64,000 bases of DNA from an uncultured Eubacteriaceae bacterium (GCA_947086655.1 CAMTZM010000003.1:1-64000); one strand, 5' to 3'; counted from the stretch's first letter, positions 51,483 to 61,578 are shown. Notes: generated from the sequence alone by a model not told the origin. Numbers and translations: made by a program.

Positions 51483-52178
51483 TCATTTTATAATATCTGT
51501 AATCATATTTAAAATCAAATTATTTTCATAAAACCAGCCAGATATAGGAGAAGATGAAATTGAGTCAATAAATTCCCTATTTTCTGGTTTGGCATAAAAG
51601 AGAGTTGCCAAAGCCATTAAAATCCATATAAGAAAGACTGCCTGAGCGCATCCCAAAACAGCGCCTAAGAGTTTATCTGCCGTATGTATAACAGGAAGTT
51701 TTTTAATTATATTAAGAGCACGCCCCACAAGCCTTATTGCCAAAAACACGATAACAAATACAACAAGCCAAGATATAATATTTATAAGTATACCAGCAAT
51801 AAATTTAGCTATATAATCTCCTATTCCGGAAGCATCCAATATATTATATATTTCTGAATTATTATTTTCAATCAAAGCCTTTACAATAAAGTCAGGAAAA
51901 CCAAGGTTATTTATAGCATCTGTTTGAGTTTTCAATGTTTCTGCGTTAAGAGTATTTTCAGATATATACTTAAATACAACGTTTTTAATATTATCAAACA
52001 AAGCTGAATCCATTAAAAATATACTTACAACAGGGTATAAAAGTTTTGCTGCAAAAATAGATACTATACTGGATAGAAAACCAAAAATTGCTTTAACAGC
52101 GCCTTTTTTATAAAATATATATACAAAGAGCATAATAATTGCTATAACAATAAAATCCGCTATGGAAAATTGATTCAT
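51483..52178 (-). CDS. CvpA family membrane protein
   Basis: A 231-residue protein with four hydrophobic segments: residues 8-25 (DFIVIAIIMLFVYIFY), 28-50, a pair near 120-150 (IINIISWLVVFVIVFLAIRLVGR) and one near 175-200 (GCAQAVFLIWILMAL). LLGAVLGCAQAVFLIW is the CvpA-family turn. CvpA-like proteins affect envelope integrity and secretion. It follows the DUF5711 gene with AAGGAGG. Confidence 0.85.
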   Translation of the reverse strand: MNQFSIADFIVIAIIMLFVYIFYKKGAVKAIFGFLSSIVSIFAAKLLYPVVSIFLMDSALFDNIKNVVFKYISENTLNAETLKTQTDAINNLGFPDFIVKALIENNNSEIYNILDASGIGDYIAKFIAGILINIISWLVVFVIVFLAIRLVGRALNIIKKLPVIHTADKLLGAVLGCAQAVFLIWILMALATLFYAKPENREFIDSISSSPISGWFYENNLILNMITDIIK

Positions 52179-52218
52179 AATAAAAATACCTCCTTATGTT
52201 TTTATAGTATTGCCCGGT

Positions 52219-53577
52219 TTATGCAGCTGATGGTGATACGGTATTATCAGGAGGCAAAGCCTCTTTTGTTTCTTTTTCATTATTTTTATTTTTGTTATTA
52301 TTTTTATTTTGTGTATTTTGATTATTGTTATTTGCTGTATCTTCTGTTTGTTTTTCAGTATTTTCGTTTGTATTGTTATTTGTTGTTTCATCTTCTGAAG
52401 AATCATTGTCTTCATTAGCCATATTTTCTACTATTGTAACGTCGGCTTCGCTTTGAGTTATAAACAAAATGTCTTGATATTCATCTATAAACAATATTTT
52501 TTTAACATCTTGAATTGTATTATAACTCCATATAAGGCTGCCGTTATTTTTAACAGCGTTAAAACTTCTGTCAGCGGCAATTATTGTAGCTTTTTCGTAA
52601 GGATACAATCCTGTAACAGTTTTATTGCTTTTAAAATAGGCTTCTTCTTTTCCTGTCAGACCAAACCATTTTACGATATTTTCATCTTCAGGGTTTTTAG
52701 CGTTTATAAATTTTTTTCCAAATGCTATGGCAACATATTTTTTTTCAGGAAAAGCTATGGCTGATAATTCGTTATTAAGTTCTTTTGACCATCTTTCTGT
52801 ATATCCGTTTGAAAAATCAATACATGATATTTTACTATCTGAAACAACAATAACGCTTCCGTCTTTCATAAAGCAAATCATTGCCCCTATGCTGTTATCA
52901 AGCACAAAAGATGCGAACATATTGTCGCTGTCACTTTCCTCATTTTCTTTTTCACCTATATAGTAAAATAAAACTTTTGTTTTTAAATTTATTTCATCAA
53001 TAGTCACAAAACTTACAGCGAGTATTTTTCCGTCATCAGATATATCGGAGGCCACAGGAAAACCATCATCCATTTGGAAGTTGCCGAAAAAGACACGTTC
53101 ACCGGAGTTATTATATACATTAAGCTCGTAATATTCATCAAAACTTGATACGGAGCATAAATATCCTTTTGTATTAACAGAAATAAAAGAAATATTTCCT
53201 TTAGATTCAATTGTATACATTCTTCCCTTTAAATTATAAACATATATATTTTTTCCTCGAGGTTCGCAAACGGCTGTAATTTCTCCGTCATTTACCATAT
53301 AAGGTTCTGAAAGTGTATATGTATCGCTCCATACAATATTTCCATCGTCGCTTAAAAGCTGCATGCCGTCTTTTGTACAATAATAAATTTTATTATTATA
53401 AGTATAAAAGTCTGCTTTAGCGGACGCCTCATATTTTATTTGATTAATTGGAGTATTGTTATATGCGGGCTGTTTTATTCCCGAAACATTTCCATACTCC
53501 GCTATATATAGTCCGGATGCGGCGCATAGCACGAAAATGATTGATATAATTTTTTTAATATTTTTTATATGATTCAA
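52219..53577 (-). CDS. DUF5711 family membrane-anchored beta-propeller
   Basis: A 452-residue protein with an N-terminal membrane anchor (IKKIISIIFVLCAASGLYIAEYG), then repeated beta-sheet blades at residues 60-380 (for example YTYNNKIYYCTKDGMQLLSDDGNIVWS and FFGNFQMDDGFPVASDISDDGKILAVSFV), the DUF5711 pattern. The C-terminal 70 residues are low-complexity Asn/Thr/Lys. I propose a TTG start at 53577, since GGAGG lies 8 nt upstream. It likely works at the outside of the membrane, with the adjacent CvpA gene as a partner candidate. Confidence 0.78.
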   Translation of the reverse strand: MNHIKNIKKIISIIFVLCAASGLYIAEYGNVSGIKQPAYNNTPINQIKYEASAKADFYTYNNKIYYCTKDGMQLLSDDGNIVWSDTYTLSEPYMVNDGEITAVCEPRGKNIYVYNLKGRMYTIESKGNISFISVNTKGYLCSVSSFDEYYELNVYNNSGERVFFGNFQMDDGFPVASDISDDGKILAVSFVTIDEINLKTKVLFYYIGEKENEESDSDNMFASFVLDNSIGAMICFMKDGSVIVVSDSKISCIDFSNGYTERWSKELNNELSAIAFPEKKYVAIAFGKKFINAKNPEDENIVKWFGLTGKEEAYFKSNKTVTGLYPYEKATIIAADRSFNAVKNNGSLIWSYNTIQDVKKILFIDEYQDILFITQSEADVTIVENMANEDNDSSEDETTNNNTNENTEKQTEDTANNNNQNTQNKNNNKNKNNEKETKEALPPDNTVSPSAA

Positions 53578-53672
53578 AAGCATAACCTCCAAGCTTTTTA
53601 TCATTTGATTTTATATATTTATAATTGTACCATTTCACTTTTGGCTTTTCAAGAGAAGTATAATAATTTGCT

Positions 53673-54725
53673 TTATACTCTGTGTTTTTTTAATACATGT
53701 ATACCTGTAATTATGGAAAAAAGTTCAAAAAGTCCTATAAATCCGAAAAGGGGGTATATTTTTTCGACAAAAGCTCTAAAGCCTAAGGAAGATATTAAAA
53801 ATCCGAGAATACATGTAAGTAATTTTATTTCAACGCTGTTTTTTTTAGCTTTTTCCTCAAGTCTTTTAATAGTTTCAAATCCGTTTGCACATGCTGTTGT
53901 TGCGGCAGCTGAAAATAAAACGGCTGCTGCTGTAATTTTTATAAACAGAGGGTAATTTTCAGCAAGTTTTATAATTGGGACATTTGCCTCCTGTATTTTT
54001 CCATATAAAGAAAAGTAAGGCAAAATCATAAAAAGTCCAAGAACAGTCATTGTTAAAGATGCTATAAAACAGCCTTTTTTGCCTGTTTTCAAATCACTGC
54101 TGTATTTTTTCATTGATATTAGTACAGGTACTATTGTTATAATATTATAAGATGTATACAAAAAAGAAGATAAAACAAAGTTATCTGTCACATTATAAAA
54201 TCCGTTATTGTATAATTCAATATTTCCGCTTTCTTTTATAAATACATATAAGCCTATAAATATACCTCCGGCTATAATTATAGGGCACATAACCATGTTT
54301 ATTTGAACAAGTCCTTTTACATCGAACAAAAATGCCAAAAAGCATAGAGATGTCATTATTATTCTTCCGTAAAATACGTTTATACCTTTTATTAATGAAA
54401 GTATTTCACCTCCGGCGGCAATCATTGTTGAAAATAGAGTAATTAAAAATAAGAAACTTACTATTTTAACAAAAGTTCCTATTTTTTTGCCGAAAATTTC
54501 ATCTATAAAAAAGTCATATGAATCTGAATTAGTTTTATGTATAAAGTCAAATATGCCTTTTCCGGCTAAATAAAAAAGTATTCCTGATAATACAAGTCCG
54601 GCTGCTGCCCATATGCCGAAACGAGCAAAAAATACAATAAGTTCTTTGCCAGATGCGAATCCGGCTCCCAAAATAGCTCCTGTATATACTCCGGCGATTT
54701 TTAATGCGGAATTATTATTTTTCAT
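53673..54725 (-). CDS. YkvI family membrane transporter-like protein
   Basis: A 350-residue protein with about ten hydrophobic helices. It opens KIAGVYTGAILGAGFASGKELIVFFARFG, the signature of the COG3949/YkvI family of APC-superfamily-like transporters. The unwound-helix glycine pattern GAILGAGFASG resembles substrate-binding TM1 of such carriers. The substrate is unknown. It is probably the first gene of a minus-strand run with DUF5711, cvpA, yigZ and yebC. Confidence 0.85.
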   Translation of the reverse strand: MKNNNSALKIAGVYTGAILGAGFASGKELIVFFARFGIWAAAGLVLSGILFYLAGKGIFDFIHKTNSDSYDFFIDEIFGKKIGTFVKIVSFLFLITLFSTMIAAGGEILSLIKGINVFYGRIIMTSLCFLAFLFDVKGLVQINMVMCPIIIAGGIFIGLYVFIKESGNIELYNNGFYNVTDNFVLSSFLYTSYNIITIVPVLISMKKYSSDLKTGKKGCFIASLTMTVLGLFMILPYFSLYGKIQEANVPIIKLAENYPLFIKITAAAVLFSAAATTACANGFETIKRLEEKAKKNSVEIKLLTCILGFLISSLGFRAFVEKIYPLFGFIGLFELFSIITGIHVLKKHRV

Positions 54726-54868
54726 TACACACCTCCATAATAATTAAATTAAAATTTTGGTTATTATTTGTTTTAAAGGTATAACAATATTTAGTTTAGT
54801 TAGTATTTTATTCTTTATTATCAAATTATGAAAATATTTAAAAATATATTACAAAGCATAAGAAATAA

Positions 54869-54901
54869 AAAAACACAAGTAAAATTAACTTGTGTTTTTT
54901 A
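54869..54901. terminator. Terminator after tRNA-Leu(CAG)
   Basis: AAAAACACAAGT pairs with ACTTGTGTTTTT. It lies just beyond the 3' end of the minus-strand tRNA. Confidence 0.7.
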
Positions 54902-54927
54902 AAAGAAAGGAATGAGTATTTAATTTA

Positions 54928-55011
54928 TGCGGATAATGGGACTTGAACCCACACAAGAAAAACTCTTACAGGAATCTGAATCCTGCGCGTCTGCCATTCC
55001 GCCATATCCGC
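54928..55011 (-). tRNA. tRNA-Leu(CAG)
   Basis: 84 nt with a closed acceptor stem (GCGGATA/TATCCGC), a long variable arm typical of leucine tRNAs, TTC-loop GTTCAAGTC, and an anticodon loop TTCAGAT giving CAG. CCA is not encoded. Confidence 0.93.
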
Positions 55012-55021
55012 ATACTCTTTA

Positions 55022-55050
55022 ACTATATAATATACTGCTAAATTTGTCAA
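55022..55050 (-). promoter_or_regulatory. tRNA-Leu promoter
   Basis: On the minus strand TTGACA (55050-55045), 17-bp spacer, TATAGT (55027-55022), 11 bp before the tRNA. Confidence 0.75.
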
Positions 55051-55239
55051 TGGAAATAAAAGTAAAAAACTCATGTTTTGAAGTTATATGTACAACTTTA
55101 CCATTGTTACGTATAACTTTAAAATATTTTAAAATGTATAATATTTATAATTTATGCTTATATTTCAAATTAGTTTTTGTTATTTTCATACTAAAATAGT
55201 TATTTTTTTTTAATTTTATGTTACAAAAAAAATAATTTG

Positions 55240-55268
55240 TTGCTTTTCATTTATAAATATTGTATACT
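55240..55268 (+). promoter_or_regulatory. Promoter of the SLH-PL9 gene
   Basis: TTGCTT (55240-55245), 17-bp spacer, TATACT (55263-55268), giving a leader of about 90 nt. Upstream, at about 55080-55121, an imperfect palindrome AAGTTATATGTACAA/TTGTTACGTATAACTT could be an operator. The rest of the 350-bp gap shows nothing more. Confidence 0.6.
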
Positions 55269-55364
55269 AATATTGCCCGTAAGTTAATGTAAAACAGTAT
55301 ATTTTACAATTTATTTTTTACTGTTTTAATTATTTATGTACAAATTAAAAAAGGAGGATGAAAA

Positions 55365-58300
55365 ATGAAAAAGCAAAGATTTTTAGCTTTTCTTTTGTCA
55401 GTGGTAATGATTATTTCTCAAATTTCATTTGCCGCTTTTGCAGAAGAAACAGACACTACTGTAAGTATTTCTGAGGAACAGACAGCTTATAATGAAACAG
55501 ATATTTCCGAAGAAACAGATACTACTGATGAAACAATATCAGGTTCAGCCGTTTTGGCTGATACAGAAATTAATCTTACTCAGGCTGTTTCAGGCGGCTG
55601 GGTTGCTGGAACTACTAAATCGGCTGTAAGTTTTTCAGGCGATGCAGCAAAAGAAGTAACAGTAACGGCGTCTTCAGCAAATCAAGGCAAATGGTCAAGC
55701 AACGAAGACACACACGCTTTTTTTGCACATGAAATGAGCAAAAGTTCAAATTTTGTGCTTAAAGCAGACATGACAGTAAATAATCATAACTCAATAGACG
55801 GTAAAGATTCAAATCAAAATCAGTCAGCAGTAGGTATGGCTGTTTTAAACGGCATAGGTACAAGCGATACACTTGTAAATTATGTTGGACTTACAACATA
55901 TGCGGCAGCAAAAACTGATTCGCATGCAAGTTTCAGAGCAAGTTACAGAAATAATGCGGCAGAAGGCAAAGATGTTTCAAAAAGAGTATGGGGAGATATA
56001 CTTGGTGAAAATGCGTTGAAATTAGTATCAACTGATAATCAAGGTCCTTACACTCTTGAGATAAGAAAAAGCGGTGACGTATATGAAATGATTTATGACG
56101 GAAACTCATATGTTATTGACGATAGAGACAATAAAATTTTTACGGGTCAAAATGTATATCCGGCATTTGTAGCCGCAAGAAATATAAAAGCGACTTTTAC
56201 GAATATTTCATTAGAAACACCGGACAAAACAATTTCAAAGATTGAGCTTACAAAAGCTCCAGACACAAATGATTTTATTGTTGGTTCAAGACCGGATTTT
56301 AAATCGGCCGGTGCTTTAGTTACAGCAACATACTCAGACGGAACAAAAGGAGAAATAGATGATTACTATGTTCTTCTTGATGATTTAAACGCTTTAGGAG
56401 AGCAGAAAGCTCTTATTTACAAAGATGGCGTATCTGTGGAATATACAGTAAATCTTGTTAAAAACAGTCCATCTGAGATAATAATTAATTCTGCACCTAT
56501 GAAAGATACTTATTATGTAGGACAGCATATGAAAACCAACCTTTTAAGTGTATCAGCTTTATTTATGGATGGAACGAAAAAAGACCTTGAAGAAGGCGAA
56601 TATGAGCTTTATATAGATAATAAGCTTATAACTAATGAAACTTTCATTACAAAAGATATGGCTGGAAAGAACAAAGAGGTTAAGGTTAAATTTACAGCTA
56701 CTGAAAATATTAATCAAGGCGATAAATATGGTTCTTTCAATGTAGATATACTTGATTATGAATTGCAGGGATTAGCTGTGGCAGTAAGACCATCTAAGTC
56801 TTTCTATGTAGGAGATAAATTTGACCCGGCTGGAATGCAGGTAAGAGCTAATTTCTTAAATGACGATGGTGTTATTGTAAGCGATGTTTTAAGTGAAGAT
56901 GAGTATACTTTGGACAGTTCCGAGTTTGATTCATCAAAAGCGGGAAAATATTCTATACTTGTAACTTATAATCATTCTCTTGAGGAAGGCACAAATTACG
57001 GAGATAAAGCTCAAACAAAATTTAATGTAGATGTTATTGTTAAAAATATAATCAATTTCTTATTAACTGATTATCCTGTTACAACATATGAACTTGTTCC
57101 AGGTGCAGAAGATTCATCAAAATATTTTAACAAAGCTAACATGAAAGCTGCATATCACTGTAATAATGGTGAGTATATATATCTTGAAGAAGATAAAGAT
57201 TATACAATTGACCTTTCAGAGTTTTCTGTTAAAGAAGTATCAAACGACAAAGACGGTTATAAAAGCTTTATAAATATTGTTCCTAAGGATTCATCTGTTT
57301 CAACAATAAAGCTTCCTGTAACTGTAAGAGAGCAGCCTAAGCATAAATGGCAGGCTACAAGGTTTGGAGCTACTACAAGCGGCAGCACAAACTCAACAGA
57401 GGGAAGTCTTTCAAGTGTTGACAATTCAGGAAGTGTTACATTAAATGCTGGAAAAAATACAACAGGTGACGCTTCTTCAACAACAGGAACAAGTCCTGGA
57501 GGAAAACTTGCAACAGACCATGATGGATTAACTTTTTACTATACAAGAGTTTCAGGCGACCAAAACTTCATGCTTTCAGCAGATGTAACTATTAATTCTT
57601 ATTTAATTAAAGATTTTAATGATGTAAGCCGTGCCGGACAAGAGGCATGGGGACTTATGGCAAGAGATGCTATACCTATGACAGGAGCGTCAGGCGGTGT
57701 AGTTGAGAAAGCAAGCGAAGCTAAATTAGACGGAGACGGAGAGCCTACGCCTAACACATCAGGCGGAGATTTCTTTGGCAATATAGTTTTATGCGGCGGT
57801 TACAGCGGCACAAGCTATCCTACTGACCCAACAGCAGCAAGTTATACTAAAAACAGAGACATTAACAGAGTAAATCTTGTTTACAGAAAAGGCGTACAGA
57901 CATATACAGCCGGTACAGGTTCTGAAAGAGCTATTTCAGGAGCTCCTTTAAATGATAATATGTTCCAAAAGGGAGAGAAATTCAGAATTACTCTTCAGAA
58001 AGTTAAAGGCGGCTACAAAGGATACTGCTATGATTATCAAACAGGAACTACAAAGTCAAGCACATATTTTTGGAACAGCGATGAAGGCGATAATTTGCTT
58101 GCGCAAGATCCGGATAATATTTATGTAGGTTTCTTTACTGCTCGTTTTGCAAATATAACTGTTGAAAATGTAGATTTTGTAATATCTGATTCTTTAACAG
58201 ACTGTACTTTCAGAGGAGAAAACGCTTTAACAACTGTTACTCCGGCAGTTACTCTTGAATCAAGAAATTACACAAATAGTGAAAACTACAACGTAGTATT

Positions 58301-61091
58301 AAAAGCTAACAACAAATCAGGCGGATATGTTGATATTAAACAAGATGGAAAAGTAGTTTATAAAAATTACTTTATATCTAAGAAAAATGTTTCATTCCCT
58401 GTTAAAATAGCTGAAGGTACTACAAGCGATTTTGTTGTTACTTACAAACCTCGTTATGTAAATGAACTTGATAATAATTATGAGCCTTTATCATCATATG
58501 ATGATGTTGTATTAAAATTTGATGTAACATGCAGAGATTTTGATACAGAAGCCGGACGTGTATTTTATGTATCTCCTGACGGCAGCCAGCATGGTGACGG
58601 TACGGTTGAGAATCCTTATGATTTAGATACAGGTTTTGGACTTATGGAAATGGGTCAAACAATGATACTTCTTGAGGGTGTATACTATCGTACAGAAGAT
58701 ATTAATACTGGTATAATGAGAGACGGAGTTGAAAAATATCCGTATACAATAAAAGGTGAAGAAGGAAAAGAAGTTGTAATTGATTTACAAGGAATAGTAG
58801 GCGGTATGACTGTTGGTTCTGATTATTGGACAGTAGAAAATATACATTTCAGACATTCAGCAAATAATCAGAGAGCGTTCCAGCTCGGCGGAAATTACTG
58901 TAAGGTAATAAATTGTAAATTCTATGACAACGGAGATACAGGTTTCCAATTAAGCCGTGTAGACGGTTCGCAAAACGCTATTAATGTATGGCCTCATGGA
59001 AATCTTATTAAATACTGTGAAGTATGGAACAGTGCAGACCCTTCAGGTATTAATGCCGATGGTTTTGGTGCAAAACTTACAGTAGGAAACGGAAATAAAT
59101 TCTATGGCTGTGTATCTCATCACAATCTTGATGATGGATGGGATTTATATACAAAAGGCGGAACAGGTCCAATTGGTGTAATTACGCTTGAAAACTGTAT
59201 ATCTTACAGACAAGGTTTTAAACTTAATGAAGACGGAACAGAAGGCGGAATCATGTCAAGTACTGCCGGACATAATGGTTATAAAGTAGGAGGAGAAAAA
59301 GTACCTGTAAGTCATGTTCTTAAAAACTGTAAAGCTTTTGGAAATAACAGTTCAGGCATAACATCAAATTCTAATCCTCGTATGGTAATAAGAAATGCCG
59401 TTTCATGGAATAACAAAGGAGCAAACTTCTCTCTTACATCTGGATATAAAGAAGGACAGGATTTTGATGTTAAGGGTATTGTTTCTTACAAGCCAGGTGG
59501 TTCTGATTCAATAGGAAGTCATGCTGTTTTAGATGAAAAAGGCAATAAAGTATATAAATTAGATGAAAATGGAAATAAAATATATGACTTATATAAAGTT
59601 GCGCTTTATGAACTTGAAAGTTATAAACCGGTACCATATAACTATGTAAATGGAAAGAACTCTTTAGATGAGACAATTACTGAAGATTCATTTAAGACTC
59701 TTAACTATGAGCAGTATATGGATAGATATCATTTTCTTCAGTCAGATAAGCCAGATGCTGACGGAGATGTAGGTGCGTTTATTACGGGAGATTTCCTTGA
59801 GCTTACAGATGAGCTTAAAGCTTATATTGAGTCACAGCCGGGTTATGATGACCCAGAGCCAGAAGATAATGAAAGTACTGAAACAACTACAAAAGATGTA
59901 GTTTCAGATAACGACAGAGGACCTGTAAGAGGTTCAGGCGGGGGTTCATCATCTTCAAGCAGCAAAGACAATTCACAAAGCAATAAAAAAGAAGATAATA
60001 AAAAAGATGACAATGAAAAAGAAGACAGTAAGACAGATGACAAGAAAACAGAAAATACTCCTGTAAAAGTTGAGAAAGAAAAGGAAAAGGATGTAAAAGT
60101 AACTGCTGATGAACTTAAAAAAGCTGATAATAAAATTACAGTTGATTATGGTGATTCAAATGTAGCTAATGTTTCTATTCCTAAAACAGAAGACGATGTA
60201 AAAATAACAGCTGGAAATGTAGGAGTAAGTATTACAAATGGTATTGCGGCAAACGGTATGAATGTACAGATTAAAAAATCTGAAGTACTTTCTGAAGCAG
60301 TACAAAGTAAAGCTTTAGACAACGCTGTGGAGATAAATATTACAGATGCAGAAGGAAATACTGTTAAACTTGATAAGTATATATGGGTATCTATTGATTA
60401 TAGTAAAGAGGTAACAGCGCCGGAAAAAGTTGTAGCTGCTTATGTTAATAAAAATGACAGTATGAAAGCAATAGTAGCAAGTTACTATGATAAAGCAACG
60501 AAAAAGGTAATGTTCCCTATACGTGAATCAGGTATATTTGCTGCATATGAGTCAACTGTTTCATTTGATGATGTCAGCGACCATTGGGCTAAAGTTTATA
60601 TTGAAACTATGGCAGCAAGAGATATAATAAATGGAATAGGAAACAACTTGTTTGCTCCAAATCAGAATATTAAAAAAGGCGATTTTATAAAAATTTTAGT
60701 TGAAATGCTTGAGTTAAAAGCGTCTTCAAATAGTTCATATTCTGATGTATCAAGTTCCGATTATTATAGTGCGCAAATAGCGGCTGCTAAAGAATATGGA
60801 ATACTTGCAGCATTTAACGGAGATGCTCTTGGAGCGAAAGATAATGCTACAAGAGAGGAAGTTATGGTAATGATAGCTGCCACAATGAAACTTATGAACA
60901 AGAGTGGACAAAAGGCTGATTTATCTAAATTCTCAGATTCAGACCAAATTTCAGATTATGCTAAAGATAGTGTTGCGGAGTTAGTAGGAATGGGAATAAT
61001 AGAGGGTTCTGATGGAAAACTCAATCCTAAGAGTGAATTAACTCGTGCAGAAGCTACTAAACTTATTTATAGTGTTTGGAAAGAATATTAA
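55365..61091 (+). CDS. Cell-surface PL9-type pectate lyase with SLH anchor
   Basis: A 1908-residue exported enzyme. Signal peptide 1-26; a beta-sandwich module at 60-310; three Ig-like domains (about 312-570; PTVGD-like GDKFDPAGMQVRANF); a second related beta-sandwich at 660-945. The right-handed beta-helix at 1060-1480 has FYVSPDGSQHGDGTVENPYDL, GINADGFGAKLTVGNGNKF and SHHNLDDGWDLYTKGG, as in PL9 lyases. A Gly/Ser/Lys/Asp linker (about 1520-1580) leads to a beta domain and three SLH motifs (1726-1908: FDDVSDHWAKVYIE, YSDVSSSDYYSAQI, FSDSDQISDYAKDS). It should cut pectate at the wall surface. AAAGGAGG precedes ATG. Confidence 0.9.
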   Translation: MKKQRFLAFLLSVVMIISQISFAAFAEETDTTVSISEEQTAYNETDISEETDTTDETISGSAVLADTEINLTQAVSGGWVAGTTKSAVSFSGDAAKEVTVTASSANQGKWSSNEDTHAFFAHEMSKSSNFVLKADMTVNNHNSIDGKDSNQNQSAVGMAVLNGIGTSDTLVNYVGLTTYAAAKTDSHASFRASYRNNAAEGKDVSKRVWGDILGENALKLVSTDNQGPYTLEIRKSGDVYEMIYDGNSYVIDDRDNKIFTGQNVYPAFVAARNIKATFTNISLETPDKTISKIELTKAPDTNDFIVGSRPDFKSAGALVTATYSDGTKGEIDDYYVLLDDLNALGEQKALIYKDGVSVEYTVNLVKNSPSEIIINSAPMKDTYYVGQHMKTNLLSVSALFMDGTKKDLEEGEYELYIDNKLITNETFITKDMAGKNKEVKVKFTATENINQGDKYGSFNVDILDYELQGLAVAVRPSKSFYVGDKFDPAGMQVRANFLNDDGVIVSDVLSEDEYTLDSSEFDSSKAGKYSILVTYNHSLEEGTNYGDKAQTKFNVDVIVKNIINFLLTDYPVTTYELVPGAEDSSKYFNKANMKAAYHCNNGEYIYLEEDKDYTIDLSEFSVKEVSNDKDGYKSFINIVPKDSSVSTIKLPVTVREQPKHKWQATRFGATTSGSTNSTEGSLSSVDNSGSVTLNAGKNTTGDASSTTGTSPGGKLATDHDGLTFYYTRVSGDQNFMLSADVTINSYLIKDFNDVSRAGQEAWGLMARDAIPMTGASGGVVEKASEAKLDGDGEPTPNTSGGDFFGNIVLCGGYSGTSYPTDPTAASYTKNRDINRVNLVYRKGVQTYTAGTGSERAISGAPLNDNMFQKGEKFRITLQKVKGGYKGYCYDYQTGTTKSSTYFWNSDEGDNLLAQDPDNIYVGFFTARFANITVENVDFVISDSLTDCTFRGENALTTVTPAVTLESRNYTNSENYNVVLKANNKSGGYVDIKQDGKVVYKNYFISKKNVSFPVKIAEGTTSDFVVTYKPRYVNELDNNYEPLSSYDDVVLKFDVTCRDFDTEAGRVFYVSPDGSQHGDGTVENPYDLDTGFGLMEMGQTMILLEGVYYRTEDINTGIMRDGVEKYPYTIKGEEGKEVVIDLQGIVGGMTVGSDYWTVENIHFRHSANNQRAFQLGGNYCKVINCKFYDNGDTGFQLSRVDGSQNAINVWPHGNLIKYCEVWNSADPSGINADGFGAKLTVGNGNKFYGCVSHHNLDDGWDLYTKGGTGPIGVITLENCISYRQGFKLNEDGTEGGIMSSTAGHNGYKVGGEKVPVSHVLKNCKAFGNNSSGITSNSNPRMVIRNAVSWNNKGANFSLTSGYKEGQDFDVKGIVSYKPGGSDSIGSHAVLDEKGNKVYKLDENGNKIYDLYKVALYELESYKPVPYNYVNGKNSLDETITEDSFKTLNYEQYMDRYHFLQSDKPDADGDVGAFITGDFLELTDELKAYIESQPGYDDPEPEDNESTETTTKDVVSDNDRGPVRGSGGGSSSSSSKDNSQSNKKEDNKKDDNEKEDSKTDDKKTENTPVKVEKEKEKDVKVTADELKKADNKITVDYGDSNVANVSIPKTEDDVKITAGNVGVSITNGIAANGMNVQIKKSEVLSEAVQSKALDNAVEINITDAEGNTVKLDKYIWVSIDYSKEVTAPEKVVAAYVNKNDSMKAIVASYYDKATKKVMFPIRESGIFAAYESTVSFDDVSDHWAKVYIETMAARDIINGIGNNLFAPNQNIKKGDFIKILVEMLELKASSNSSYSDVSSSDYYSAQIAAAKEYGILAAFNGDALGAKDNATREEVMVMIAATMKLMNKSGQKADLSKFSDSDQISDYAKDSVAELVGMGIIEGSDGKLNPKSELTRAEATKLIYSVWKEY

Positions 61092-61104
61092 AATCTAAAT
61101 AAAG

Positions 61105-61148
61105 TTGCTGCGAAATAACAAATTCAAGTTATTTCGCAGCAATTTTTT
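61105..61148 (+). terminator. Terminator of the SLH-PL9 gene
   Basis: TTGCTGCGAAATAAC pairs perfectly with GTTATTTCGCAGCAA and is followed by six T. Confidence 0.93.
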
Positions 61149-61157
61149 AAAAATATT

Positions 61158-61222
61158 TTAGTCAAAGACTATTTGCATTTTTGCTTTGCAAAAATACTCA
61201 TATGTAGTAAATGGGATTAAAA
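61158..61222 (-). repeat. Short dispersed repeat, copy 2
   Basis: On the minus strand TTTTAATCCCATT, about 36 bp with a TTTTTGC/GCAAAAA hairpin, then AAATAGTCTTTGACT. The outer blocks match 35809-35835, which lacks the hairpin part. Confidence 0.45.
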
Positions 61223-61251
61223 TACCACTTACTTCGTTTATTAAAATAAAA

Positions 61252-61297
61252 AAAATAAACCAACCTTTATTATAAATATAAAGATTGGTTTATTTTG
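61252..61297. terminator. Terminator of the tRNA cluster
   Basis: AAAATAAACCAA-C-CTTTAT pairs with ATAAAG-A-TTGGTTTATTTT just after tRNA-Leu(TAA). Confidence 0.75.
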
Positions 61298-61305
61298 AAT
61301 TTTAA

Positions 61306-61391
61306 TGCCCGAAACCGGAATCGAACCGGTACGGGATTTAACTCCCGCAGGATTTTAAGTCCTGTGCGTCTGCCAGTTCCGCCATTCGGGC
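61306..61391 (-). tRNA. tRNA-Leu(TAA)
   Basis: 86 nt, acceptor GCCCGAA/TTCGGGC, long variable arm, T-loop GTTCGATTC, anticodon loop CTTAAAA giving TAA. CCA is not encoded. Confidence 0.93.
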
Positions 61392-61396
61392 ATAAA

Positions 61397-61469
61397 TGGG
61401 AACAATAGGGCTCGAACCTATGACCCTCTGCTTGTAAGGCAGATGCTCTCCCAGCTGAGCTATGCTCCC
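61397..61469 (-). tRNA. tRNA-Val(TAC)
   Basis: 73 nt, GGGAGCATAGCTCAGCTGGG opening, anticodon stem TCTGC/GCAGA around CTTACAA giving TAC, T-arm GGTTCGAGCC. It lies 5 bp from tRNA-Leu(TAA). Confidence 0.95.
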
Positions 61470-61473
61470 AAAA

Positions 61474-61547
61474 CGACTCAAAAGGGGCTCGAACCCTCGA
61501 CCTCTGGCGTGACAGGCCAGCGCTCTAACCAACTGAGCTATTGAGCC
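61474..61547 (-). tRNA. tRNA-Asp(GTC)
   Basis: 74 nt, GGCTCAATAGCTCAGTTGG opening, anticodon stem CTGGC/GCCAG around CTGTCAC giving GTC, T-arm GGTTCGAGCC. First of the three-tRNA transcript. Confidence 0.95.
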
Positions 61548-61578
61548 GCATGCAATAATTTAATTTAACGACTTTGAT

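Noticed and set aside
52194-52418. Reading frames on both strands over the Asn/Thr-rich end of the DUF5711 gene
   Set aside because: They are shadows of low-complexity codons (runs of AAT/ACA) and have no independent signals.
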